Positions 23,469 to 31,486 of a DNA stretch of 37,359 bases are shown in pieces. Position numbers and translations under genes: made by a program. How positions within the stretch are numbered: position 1 is the first letter of the stretch; every line of letters starts with the position of its first letter. Source of the DNA: an uncultured Desulfobacterales bacterium (GTDB lineage: Bacteria; Desulfobacterota; Desulfobacteria; Desulfobacterales; JAFDCJ01); contig CALZJV010000168.1 in assembly GCA_945787595.1 (NCBI GenBank), forward strand, positions 1 through 37,359, read 5' to 3'. The notes under the pieces were generated by a model, which searched no databases, was not told where the DNA came from, and saw only the letters and a list, made by a program, of their open reading frames with translations.

Positions 23469-24116
23469 TTAGGCACGGCCGATCTCTTTGAGAGTTTCTC
23501 TGTATATATTGTAAAACAGCTCTGTATCCGTGATTCCGCGACTCAGGATTTTGCCGACATCTTCAATGTTTTTGATGTTGATAATTAAATTGACGCTATC
23601 GTGAAACGCCATCATGTTGTCCATGGTGCGGTATCTGTTGGAGATCATGGCAACAAAAATATTGCGGCGCACCGCCATGCCCAGGCGTTCCAGATAGATC
23701 AGCACTCCGTTGGAGTCCGGATTATTCGTGTCAAAGCTCTCATTAACGACGATAAGATCATAGGTATGGTATCGCATTCGTTTGAGTGCATCCCGTGCAT
23801 TTTCTGCAACCGAGATCTGGTAGTCCATCAGATGCAGCGCATTTTCGATGGTTTGCCTGGCAACGGGATTTTGTTCGCACATAAGGGCCGTTAGACCTTC
23901 CTCTTCAATAAAATTAAAGGGCTTCTCGGTATAGTCCAAGTTTTCGTTCCGGTTTGATTCCGCCTCGGCAGCCACGGTCCCGGCGGATTTTTTGGCAGGA
24001 TTCAGGGAAATCCGCGTTTTGCATTTGGGGCAGGGGACAGTAGACGTCCGACCGCGTGGAATCTTTTCATCAGGGATTCGAAATTTACTTGTACAATTAT
24101 TGCATTTTACGTCCAT
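23469..24116 (-). CDS. Zinc-ribbon (MJ0042-type) protein with a degenerate receiver domain
   Basis: 215 residues. Residues 1-40 form an MJ0042-type zinc ribbon (VKCNNCTSKFRIPDEKIP, then CPKCKTRISL). A linker leads to a receiver-like domain (about 72-200: LTALMCEQNPVARQTIENAL, then YDLIVVNESFD). The usual acidic pair is Glu-Gln and the phospho-acceptor Asp is Asn in VVNE, so phosphorylation of the standard type is not expected. Such proteins occur in delta-proteobacteria in poorly defined regulatory roles. It is downstream of two PilT-family genes on the same strand, with a 435-base repeat-filled gap, so a link to pili is possible but unproved. Start ATG 24116 has a weak ribosome site. Confidence 0.8.
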   Translation of the reverse strand: MDVKCNNCTSKFRIPDEKIPRGRTSTVPCPKCKTRISLNPAKKSAGTVAAEAESNRNENLDYTEKPFNFIEEEGLTALMCEQNPVARQTIENALHLMDYQISVAENARDALKRMRYHTYDLIVVNESFDTNNPDSNGVLIYLERLGMAVRRNIFVAMISNRYRTMDNMMAFHDSVNLIINIKNIEDVGKILSRGITDTELFYNIYRETLKEIGRA

Positions 24117-24213
24117 AGTTCAGACCTTGTTGAATAGTTTACTGGTTGAATGGTTGATTAGGTAAATTATAGTCATAATTTTAGAATGTTACGATTGCTG
24201 CTTAAAGATTTTG

Positions 24214-24370
24214 GGGACACAGATTTACACAGATAACCGCAGATTAGTACAAACCGCCTGGCGGCGGAACCATGTCCAGACATACGTAGCTGCCTGCTTG
24301 CTATGTGTCCTTTCTCGCCGAAGGCGAAACAAACTTGCTTTTTAATTCGTGTTAATCCGTGTTTATCTGC
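24214..24370. repeat. CACAGATT inverted arms around a GC-rich core
   Basis: ACACAGATTTACACAGATAA and CGCAGATT at 24217-24245 (10-base units) face AATTCGTGTTAATCCGTG and TTATCTG at 24344-24369 in opposite sense. The core between (CCGCCTGGCGGCGG hairpin, then CTCGCCGAAGGCGA hairpin) is non-coding. Confidence 0.65.
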
Positions 24371-24372
24371 CT

Positions 24373-24411
24373 GCCCAATGAAATCTTTTTTGCCCTTATT
24401 TCATCGGGGTG
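24373..24411. repeat. GATGAAAT-family hairpin
   Basis: GCCCAATGAAAT at 24373-24384 and ATTTCATCGGGGTG at 24398-24411 form an imperfect inverted repeat, matching the better copy at 28489-28532. Further on, 24490-24525 holds CAACTCAT-like octamers ending shortly before the stop of the pilus gene at 24552. Confidence 0.65.
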
Positions 24412-24551
24412 TCCTAATTGTCCTTTCTTTTGAAACATGACGTGTCCAATTATTTTGCAAATATGGGATAAATCCATATCTACAACCACTTAACCAATCA
24501 GCCAGTCAACTCATCAACCAAACAACGATATCTGTAGTTACCTTCAGTTTC

Positions 24552-25718
24552 TTACAAGGCTTTATTATAGGCGCGATCGATTTCAAGTTTTTCAATATCG
24601 GTGGTGGTTTCCCCTCGCGCACTTTTTACGGAATCGATACCGCGGCCTACGATCCCTCTCTGGGAAGCAAATGCCATGGCGGTTTCCTGGGTAATTTGAC
24701 CTTCCTCATACAATCCAACGAGGTGCCCGTCGAAAGTCACCATACCGAATGCACCGCTGGCTTCCATGATATCATAAAAGGTTTTTCCATCGGATTCTCC
24801 GTGCAGGATTGTATCCTGGACCCTTAAATTTGTTCCCATTATTTCAAAGGTAGCGACCCGTCCACCGCCGATTTTCGGCAGTAAACGTTGGCACACGATC
24901 CAGCGTACCGCATCTGCAAGTCGAATCCGTATCTGACGCTCATCTTCATTGGGGAACATACCGATGATGCGGTTGACAGTGGAACCGGCGTCAACCGTAT
25001 GCAGCGTGGTCAATACCAGATGGCCGGTTTCGGCAGCACTGAGTCCGATTTCGACTGTCTCTCTGTCACGCATTTCGCCGACCAGAATTACCTTGGGAGC
25101 TTGGCGCAGAGCGGCCCGCAAGCCGCTGGCATACATATCAAAATCGAGTCCGAGCTCTCGCTGGTTAAAGGTTGATTTTTTATGGGGATGCTGATATTCC
25201 ACCGGATCTTCGAGGGTAATGACATGTACGGATTTGGTTTCGTTGATTTGATCCAGGATGGCTGCCAGCGTCGTCGTTTTTCCGGAACCCGTGGCGCCGG
25301 TGACAAATACGAGGCCGTTTTTTTCCTGGGCAATTTGATACATGGTTTTTGGCAGATTGCGGTCCTGGATCGTTGGTATTTTTGACTCGAGCTTTCGTAG
25401 AACGATGGACAGGTTTCCGCCTTGGGAAAATATATTGATCCTGAAGCGGGCTTTACCGGGTAAACTGTATGACAAGTCGCAGGATCCCTCGGTGAGCATT
25501 GTTTTCGTCAAGCGACGGTCCTGGTTGATTAGGTTGAGGGCCAGAATTTCAGTCTGGAAAGGCGAAAGTGCTTTAAAATTTGGTTTGATTTCAACCGGGA
25601 TAAGCTCTCCGGCACTTTCAACCTGCATGGGTTTTCCCACCGTAAAATTCAGGTCGGAAACCTCCCGATGATAGTCCAGCATTTTTACCAATATATGATC
25701 TATTTCCTGTTTTTTCAT
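24552..25718 (-). CDS. Type IV pilus retraction ATPase, PilT/PilU family (second copy)
   Basis: 388 residues, hexameric GspE-type ATPase of the PilT/PilU group. Walker A GATGSGKTTTLAAI, Asp box ITLEDPVEYQHP, Walker B ILVGEMRDRETVEIGL and His box HLVLTTLHTVDAGSTVNRI are all intact. The C-terminus is longer and more charged than in PilT, as in PilU. ATG 25718 lies two bases after the pilT stop, so the two are co-translated. It powers pilus retraction together with PilT. Confidence 0.93.
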   Translation of the reverse strand: MKKQEIDHILVKMLDYHREVSDLNFTVGKPMQVESAGELIPVEIKPNFKALSPFQTEILALNLINQDRRLTKTMLTEGSCDLSYSLPGKARFRINIFSQGGNLSIVLRKLESKIPTIQDRNLPKTMYQIAQEKNGLVFVTGATGSGKTTTLAAILDQINETKSVHVITLEDPVEYQHPHKKSTFNQRELGLDFDMYASGLRAALRQAPKVILVGEMRDRETVEIGLSAAETGHLVLTTLHTVDAGSTVNRIIGMFPNEDERQIRIRLADAVRWIVCQRLLPKIGGGRVATFEIMGTNLRVQDTILHGESDGKTFYDIMEASGAFGMVTFDGHLVGLYEEGQITQETAMAFASQRGIVGRGIDSVKSARGETTTDIEKLEIDRAYNKAL

Positions 25719-25720
25719 AA

Positions 25721-26803
25721 TTATGCTTCCGTAAAATCCGCCGGTGGCGCTTTGAGCATGGCTCTGAATCTGCCTTTTTCGTTTGATTTGGCGTATGCTT
25801 CATCTGCGCTGATTATTCCTTTTTTAAAAAGGTCCATAATGGAGTCATCCAATAGGACCATACCGTACTTTTTACCAGTCTGGATCATGGAAGGGACTTG
25901 ATGGGTTTTGCCCTCCCGGATTAAATTGCGCACGGCCGGATTGGCGATCAAAATTTCCAGCGCCGCAACGCGACCTTTTCGGTCGATGCGCTTAAAAAGA
26001 GTCTGGGCGATAACGGCTCGCAGTCCATCGGCCAGGGTCGATCGGATCAGAGGTTGTTCCTGGGACGGGAAAACTTCGATCACCCGGTCTACGGATTTAT
26101 AAGCGCTGGATGTGTGCAGTGTGGAGAAAACAAGGTGACCGGTGGATGCTGCTTCCACCGCCAGAGAAATGGTTTCAAGGTCCCTCATCTCCCCCACCAG
26201 GATAATGTCCGGATCCTCACGCAAAGCACCACGCAAGGCCGTTGAAAACGAATTTGTATGAACGCCCACCTCGCGATGATTAACGATGCAACCCTGGCTT
26301 TGATGCACGAATTCAATCGGGTCTTCGACGGTGATGATGTGATCCTTGCGCGTACGGTTGGCTACATCGATGATCGCCGCCAGTGTCGTGGATTTTCCGC
26401 TGCCGGTGGGGCCTGTGACCAGGACCAGCCCCCTTGGAAGTGTTGCCAACTTTGACACCACCGGCGGCAGGCCGAGCTGATCTGCGGTCATAATCGCACT
26501 GGGGATTTCTCTGAAAACCGCTGCGACGCCATTTCTTTGCATAAAGAAATTGGCACGATACCTGGCAAGCCCTGGTATCTCATAGCCGAAATCTATGTCG
26601 CCGTCTTCCTCAAATATTTTTATCTTCTGTTCGGGAGCGATCTCGTAGAGCATGCTTCTTAAATCATCGCTATCCATAACTTTAAATTTAATCCGTTCAA
26701 TTTCGCCGCGTACTCGTAGCGCCGGGGGTAGACCCGATGCCAGATGAAGATCGGAAGCCCCCTGTTCATTCATTAATTTAAAAAATGCATCTATTTTAGC
26801 CAT
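25721..26803 (-). CDS. pilT: Twitching motility ATPase PilT
   Basis: 360 residues with all PilT marks: N-terminal ASDLHLASGLPPALRVRGE, Walker A GPTGSGKSTTLAAIID, Asp box ITVEDPIEFVH, Walker B IILVGEMRDLETI and a His box HLVFSTLHTSSAYKSV. The C-terminal region holds an AIRNLIRE-like variant (NPAVRNLIREGKTHQ) required for retraction in the family. ATG 26803 has AAGGAG 7 bases upstream. First gene of a pilT-pilU pair. Confidence 0.96.
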   Translation of the reverse strand: MAKIDAFFKLMNEQGASDLHLASGLPPALRVRGEIERIKFKVMDSDDLRSMLYEIAPEQKIKIFEEDGDIDFGYEIPGLARYRANFFMQRNGVAAVFREIPSAIMTADQLGLPPVVSKLATLPRGLVLVTGPTGSGKSTTLAAIIDVANRTRKDHIITVEDPIEFVHQSQGCIVNHREVGVHTNSFSTALRGALREDPDIILVGEMRDLETISLAVEAASTGHLVFSTLHTSSAYKSVDRVIEVFPSQEQPLIRSTLADGLRAVIAQTLFKRIDRKGRVAALEILIANPAVRNLIREGKTHQVPSMIQTGKKYGMVLLDDSIMDLFKKGIISADEAYAKSNEKGRFRAMLKAPPADFTEA

Positions 26804-26892
26804 TCAATACTCCTTAGATTCAGTCGTAGTCGCTATGCGATAAGGTAATCATATAAAATATCGGCTAATCCCAGAAATTCTTAAAAAAAATT

Positions 26893-26971
26893 GCCACAAA
26901 GGCACAAAGACACAAAGCCAAACCGTTTGACAACCGCTCAACCTAACTTTGTGTCTTGGTGTCTTTGTGGC
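26893..26971. repeat. GCCACAAAG inverted octamer arms
   Basis: GCCACAAAGGCACAAAGACA and CAAAGCC at 26893-26919 are mirrored by CTTTGTGTCTTGGTGTCTT and TGTGGC at 26947-26971, with a 27-base loop: a long near-perfect hairpin made of 8-base units. It lies upstream of pilT. Confidence 0.8.
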
Positions 26972-27103
26972 GAAAATGATTTTTCACCAATTGTCATTGA
27001 TCCGCCCCTGGAGGGCACAAAAATAACGAGTAATCTCGTATGAAACTTCATATGAGATTCCGCCTATCTGGAACAGTGAATCCTCAAGGCGGATTAAAAG
27101 CCT

Positions 27104-27343
27104 TGAACGTCGAACATCGAACGCCCAACATCGAACGTCGAATATTGATGACGCTACGCTTTATCGATTTTATAACCAGCGAACCGCAGCCTGCGTTGAG
27201 CATAGCCGAGTCGAAATTCGAAGTGTAGATTCGCTGCCGGCCTGCGTAGCCACTTCACCGGAGCAGGCTTACGCTGTCTTTTATTAAATTGACAGAATAC
27301 ATTATTCGATGTTGGACGTTCAATGTTCGATGTTCGACGTTCA
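27104..27343. repeat. 240-base element with inverted GAACGTC/GATGTTC heptamer arms
   Basis: Six in-phase heptamers (GAACGTC, GAACATC, GAACGCC, CAACATC, GAACGTC, GAATATT) at 27107-27148 face GATGTTG, GACGTTC, AATGTTC, GATGTTC and GACGTTC at 27307-27341. The core (27150-27300) has ACGCTACGCTTTATCGATTT and GCCTGCGTAGCC but no gene. With 26893-26971 this explains most of the 625-base gap 26804-27428; I see nothing else in it. Confidence 0.8.
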
Positions 27344-27428
27344 TCAGTTTCTTTTTCGATTAGACCGATCGTTTTTTTGGCCGGCGGCTGGGCTGAACCG
27401 TTAACCCATAAACGCCTGCGTTTTTTCC

Positions 27429-27854
27429 TTACTTCGACTGCTTCAACAGTTTCAGCTTAGCATCCTCCTCTTCCATTGCTTTGGTGCCTTCCTTGCTGAT
27501 GTCAAGCAGTTTGCCATGGGCCTCGACAATTGAGCCGATCTGCACAATTTTTTCCGCCTTCACTTCGGCCTCGGCGATAATCAATTCCGCCGACTTGCGG
27601 GCATTATCCTTCATTTGATCCAAAACTTTTTGGGAATTTAGCAACGCACGCTTAAAGGTTTCCTCGCGCTTTCGGTATCCCTGGATTTCCATTTCAAGGC
27701 GCCGGATCTCTTCCTGCAAATTTTTTTGGGTTCTTTGCAATGACTCAAAAACGCCGGCCATTTGTTCGAGAAATGTGTCCACTTCTCTGATGTCAAATCC
27801 ACGGATTCTGGTTCTAAACTTTTGCTGATGGATATCAAGAGGTGTTAAGTTCAT
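27429..27854 (-). CDS. DivIVA-domain coiled-coil protein
   Basis: 141 residues. The N-terminal membrane-curvature-sensing motif of DivIVA is clear (MNLTPLDIHQQKFRTRIRGF, then DIREVDTFLEQM), followed by coiled coil to about residue 110 and a charged tail. In Gram-positives DivIVA marks cell poles and septa; in delta-proteobacteria short homologues beside yggT are common and of unclear role. ATG 27854 has AGGTGAG upstream. It lies 21 bases after yggT. Confidence 0.9.
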   Translation of the reverse strand: MNLTPLDIHQQKFRTRIRGFDIREVDTFLEQMAGVFESLQRTQKNLQEEIRRLEMEIQGYRKREETFKRALLNSQKVLDQMKDNARKSAELIIAEAEVKAEKIVQIGSIVEAHGKLLDISKEGTKAMEEEDAKLKLLKQSK

Positions 27855-27875
27855 TGGATCTCACCTGCCTTTCTG

Positions 27876-28175
27876 TTAATGCATCGATTGCGCCAATCCG
27901 TAGAGGCTGTGCACCACGAATCGCTGCAGAAAGATGATAGCCAAAAAAACGATGATCGGAGAAAAATCAATACCGCCGAAGTTTACGGGTATTCTTTTTC
28001 GAATCTGGTAAAGTACGGGTTCGGTAACTTTATGAATAAAGCGAACGATGGGATTGTAAGGATCGGGACTTACCCATGACAGAACTGCGCGGGCGATAAC
28101 TATCCACATAAAAATTGTAAGGACAATGTCCAGCACCTTGGCGATTGCGATTAGAAAATTACTCAAGATAATCAT
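27876..28175 (-). CDS. yggT: YggT family membrane protein
   Basis: 99 residues with two hydrophobic segments (about 5-30 and 65-90) and the family motif between them (ARAVLSWVSPDPYNPIVRFI, then TEPVLYQIRKRIP). YggT proteins are small inner-membrane proteins often next to divIVA, proC or yggS. ATG 28175 has AAAGG at a rather long spacing. Confidence 0.92.
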   Translation of the reverse strand: MIILSNFLIAIAKVLDIVLTIFMWIVIARAVLSWVSPDPYNPIVRFIHKVTEPVLYQIRKRIPVNFGGIDFSPIIVFLAIIFLQRFVVHSLYGLAQSMH

Positions 28176-28488
28176 TTAGGGCCCAACCTTTGGCTTATCG
28201 AAAAATGGAATGAAGGTCGTTAAAACTGCCGACCATTATCTGAACTAAATTATATTCTCATCGATAAGTCAAGAAATTTCATGAGATATCAAAGGGTAAG
28301 CCCTCCTAAATAAATTCAGTTATACAGTAGTCGCGAAAATCAATGTTTGGTTTCAAGGACTACGTATTTAACAATAAAAATATCACACCCTTTTGTAGAA
28401 TGCAAATTATAGAGATCTAAAATATGGTTAAGAGTGTTATGATGATTTGGAGGGTTGTAGAAAGGATTTCGATTTAAAATATTTATTT

Positions 28489-28532
28489 GCCACCCCGATG
28501 AAATCTTCAGTTTCCTATTTCATCGGGGTGGC
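28489..28532. repeat. Perfect 16-base inverted repeat, GATGAAAT family, abutting moaD-like stop
   Basis: GCCACCCCGATGAAAT (28489-28504) and its exact reverse complement (28517-28532) flank a 12-base loop. It lies 10 bases after the stop of the MoaD-like gene and could act as its transcription terminator without a T run, or be a copy of the dispersed GATGAAAT element. The remaining gap 28176-28488 shows nothing I can identify. Confidence 0.75.
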
Positions 28533-28542
28533 CAATCAAATT

Positions 28543-28740
28543 CTATCCTCCGGCGATCATGGGAATCAAAAAGACCACCGAGTTATCAGGGACAGTGGTG
28601 CTATCAAAACTGGGCCGCGACACATATTTATCGCCAATGCGCACGACAGGATAGGGATGCTTGTCTCTAATTCCATCGAGCAAGTCGCTTATCGTCATGC
28701 CCTCATGCCAGGCAACCGTGCGGCCGTTGACCTCAATCAT
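28543..28740 (-). CDS. MoaD/ThiS-like sulfur carrier protein
   Basis: 65 residues, beta-grasp protein ending in the Gly-Gly needed for thiocarboxylate formation (IPMIAGG). MoaD-type carriers donate sulfur during pterin cofactor synthesis, and dedicated copies often accompany tungsten aldehyde oxidoreductases. Its ATG overlaps the aor stop in a TAATG junction (28738-28742), giving tight translational coupling; that supports a role in making the tungstopterin of the neighbouring enzyme. Confidence 0.88.
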   Translation of the reverse strand: MIEVNGRTVAWHEGMTISDLLDGIRDKHPYPVVRIGDKYVSRPSFDSTTVPDNSVVFLIPMIAGG

Positions 28741-30878
28741 TATCGAACCCCGTTGGCCTCGAGGATCTCAAGTACTTCCGCAAAATCAATACCTAAACGT
28801 TTAACCGTTTCAATTGTGGGGATACCGTCGGCGGTCCATCCTCTGCGTTTATAAACCGCTTCTTTAAGTTTATCGTACTGTTTGCAGCGTAATTGCCGCA
28901 AAAGCGCTGTCTTCTCGGTGGTGGTCTTAGCAGAAATGTCGACCTGATATTTATCCTTCAGCTGGGTGTCGTAGCGCTCGGCCCGGGACTCATACTCCAG
29001 CTCGGTTACCGGTCCCATCGCCCGGTAGGGGATGTTGTCGTTTTCGGCCCGGCCGAAGCCCATTTTCAGGTTGAAAATACGCTGGAAATTATAAACTGCC
29101 TCACTCATTTCCACTAGGTCGTCGGGCTGGGCCGCCCGTCCGGTCACCGCACTGAAATACTCCGCATACCATTGCAGGTGTTTGATGACCTTGGCCGGTT
29201 CCTCTGTATCCTTATTGTCCTCGGGGATGATATCATTCCAGGGCAGCTTGCAAAGGCCGCAAAGCGAAAACCAGGTGCGAAACATGGGAAACCAGTGCAG
29301 CGCTTCGGCCTTCTGTTCGAAAGTCGGCATAAAATTGTGGACCATATCGAGAAAAATCAGCCAGGCTTCATCGTGCTGGGGGCCTTTGAGCGCCAAGCCG
29401 TAACCTCCCTGCTGGGCCAGGGATTCTTTGGTCATGTACTCGGAAAACTCCAGCCCTTTGGCCTCCATGCCGATGTCTGCCATGACAGCGGCATCGGCTG
29501 CGAAATCTGCGGCAAATATTGCTTTCATTCTGCGAACGCCCTGGCCGATAATTTGGCCGAAGCCCTCACCGGCGGCCATTTGATGGACAAGTTTGAGGGC
29601 GTTTAAACGATTGCCGAAACTCAAATCCATACCGCCGGTGTGGTCTTCATTGATCAGTCCCATTTCAAAGCATTCCATGGCAAAGGCAATCCCCGTGCCC
29701 ACCGATATGGTGTCCAGACCATAGGCATCACAGTAAAAATTTAATTCCACGACGGTACTGGGGTCAAAGATACCCAGATTGGATCCGCAACCGGCAATGG
29801 TTTCATATTCGGGACCGTCCACAAAGACTTTTTTGCCTTTAAACGGTCCGGTCAACGGCACAAAGTCCTTTACCCCGTGGGAGCAGGCCACAGTACACCC
29901 CATCCAGCAGCCGTCAAAGCCCGGATCGAACAGACGGCGGTAGATTTCCTGGCCTAAATTGGGCGCCTGGGGATGCGAGCCGAAACGAAAATTGTGGGTC
30001 GGCAGCAAATCGTAATCATTCATGATGGTGACCAGGTGGGTGGTACCGATGCGTGACATCTCATTCTGTTTGGGATCCAGTTTGACAATTTCCCGGGAGT
30101 GGGATTTGGCGACATCTTTTAATCTGTCCTTATCGGCCGGCTTATTGGTGTCGGTCGTAACCGTGTCCCAGCGCACCACCAGGGCTTTAAGACCTTTGTC
30201 GGCAAAAACGCTGCCGATGCCCCCGCGGCCGGCCTGTTTATAGCGGGCGCGTTTGCGCTTGGCGTCATACCAGGTAAAATTTAAACATCCGATCAGGGCG
30301 TTGCAGGCACCCGGGCCGGCTGACACCACAGAAATGCTGCGCGGTTTACCCCCGGCAAAATGTCCGGTGAGAAGGTCGGAAAGCTCATAGGCATTATCCG
30401 GCAAGCCGCTGGCCTCTAGTATCTGAACGCTTCCGTCGATACCATCGATATAAACAACCGTGTCCTGAGATGTTTTGCCCTGAATTTGAAGGGCGTCAAA
30501 GCCGGAAAACTTCAAGTAGGGGCCAAAATATCCACCGACGTTGGAGTCTATAACCGACCCCGTCAGCGGAGAAAGGCTGGAAACGATGCTTTTGCCGGAA
30601 CCCGGGTAGATAGGCGTACCCCCCAGTGGGCCTGAGGCGATGCAAATGGCATTTGCCGGATCATTCCACCGGGTGGTCGAATCGACCGCATTCCAGAGCA
30701 GCCAGAGATCATACCCTTTGCCTCCGACAAATATGTCTCTGGTTTTTGGTTCAACAGGATTAATTGCCATCTCCTGCTTGGAAATATCCACGGACAGGGT
30801 TTGACCGGCATATCCCCTTTCGATCTCAGGCCGTTTGTATTCCAGAGTTTTGACGACGTTCAATTCATAATCAGGCAT
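28740..30878 (-). CDS. aor: Tungsten-containing aldehyde:ferredoxin oxidoreductase family protein
   Basis: 712 residues of the AOR family. N-terminal domain has GGKGYDLWLL and the pterin-binding ASGPLGG and GSVIDSNVGGYFGP segments; [4Fe-4S] ligands are visible as GCWMGCTVAC with a fourth Cys in SLCGLCKLPW. The pterin/tungsten site segment CDAYGLDTISVG is present. The enzyme oxidises aldehydes (or reduces carboxylates) with ferredoxin as partner. It is longer than archaeal AOR (about 600 residues), mainly at the C-terminus. ATG 30878 follows AAGGGGGG by about 5 bases. It is coupled to the MoaD-like gene. The substrate cannot be told. Confidence 0.93.
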   Translation of the reverse strand: MPDYELNVVKTLEYKRPEIERGYAGQTLSVDISKQEMAINPVEPKTRDIFVGGKGYDLWLLWNAVDSTTRWNDPANAICIASGPLGGTPIYPGSGKSIVSSLSPLTGSVIDSNVGGYFGPYLKFSGFDALQIQGKTSQDTVVYIDGIDGSVQILEASGLPDNAYELSDLLTGHFAGGKPRSISVVSAGPGACNALIGCLNFTWYDAKRKRARYKQAGRGGIGSVFADKGLKALVVRWDTVTTDTNKPADKDRLKDVAKSHSREIVKLDPKQNEMSRIGTTHLVTIMNDYDLLPTHNFRFGSHPQAPNLGQEIYRRLFDPGFDGCWMGCTVACSHGVKDFVPLTGPFKGKKVFVDGPEYETIAGCGSNLGIFDPSTVVELNFYCDAYGLDTISVGTGIAFAMECFEMGLINEDHTGGMDLSFGNRLNALKLVHQMAAGEGFGQIIGQGVRRMKAIFAADFAADAAVMADIGMEAKGLEFSEYMTKESLAQQGGYGLALKGPQHDEAWLIFLDMVHNFMPTFEQKAEALHWFPMFRTWFSLCGLCKLPWNDIIPEDNKDTEEPAKVIKHLQWYAEYFSAVTGRAAQPDDLVEMSEAVYNFQRIFNLKMGFGRAENDNIPYRAMGPVTELEYESRAERYDTQLKDKYQVDISAKTTTEKTALLRQLRCKQYDKLKEAVYKRRGWTADGIPTIETVKRLGIDFAEVLEILEANGVR

Positions 30879-30951
30879 TTTTCCCCCCTTGGTGCTTTAT
30901 TTCATTAATTCGAAATCGTAATTTGGTCGATTATAGCTAAACCGCTTTATA

Positions 30952-31107
30952 AGGTCAAAGGTTAAAGGTCAAAGGTCAAAGGTTAAAGGAGAAAAGCCTT
31001 AAAAATAGAGGTTGGGAAGCTCGGAAGCTTGGAAGCGCGGATGCTGAAGGCGCAAAGCTGAAAGTAACAACAACTCACCGCAGAGAACGCGGAGCTCGCA
31101 GAGTTTG
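30952..31107. repeat. AGGTCAA heptamers, GGAAGCTT octamers and CGCAGAGA 9-mers upstream of aor
   Basis: Six AGGTCAA/AGGTTAA heptamers at 30952-30993, then 8-base GGAAGCTT-type units at 31011-31050, then CACCGCAGAG and CGCGGAG units at 31077-31103. Three families follow one another on the same strand sense. Confidence 0.8.
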
Positions 31108-31229
31108 TTATACTTCTAATAGCGTTTCTTATAATTTATACAAATATTTTTTAATTTCATTTATTTTTTTAAAAAGCCCCTTTTTATTTTAATGATGCCA
31201 CTGAGCATATATGCACTTAATCTGGCTGC

Positions 31230-31480
31230 CCGCTTCCAAACCTCAAGATCTTCAAATCTCATCATCCCAACTTCCGAGCTTCCCAACCTCTCACCTTCAT
31301 ATTTTCAAATTCCTCCCTCTTCCCTCGCCTTTCGTTACTTCCACACTCCGCATTCCCAACTTCCATCTTTAAGGCTTCTCACCTTCCCATCTTTTCTGCG
31401 GTCTTTAACTCCGCATTCCCGCCGGGGCGTAGACGCAGGCCCCTATGGGCCGGAGGCCGCATTCCCAATTCCGAATTCAA
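31230..31480. repeat. CTTCCCAA octamers (opposite arm) and GCATTCC heptamers up to the dehydrogenase stop
   Basis: CTTCC/CTCAC octamers at 31230-31400 are opposite in sense to 31011-31050. CCGCATT units and an 18-base GC-rich segment (31447-31464) follow, the latter repeated exactly at 35455-35472. With 30952-31107 this explains the 608-base gap 30879-31486; 31108-31229 is AT-rich and empty. Confidence 0.75.
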
Positions 31481-31486
31481 ACAACT

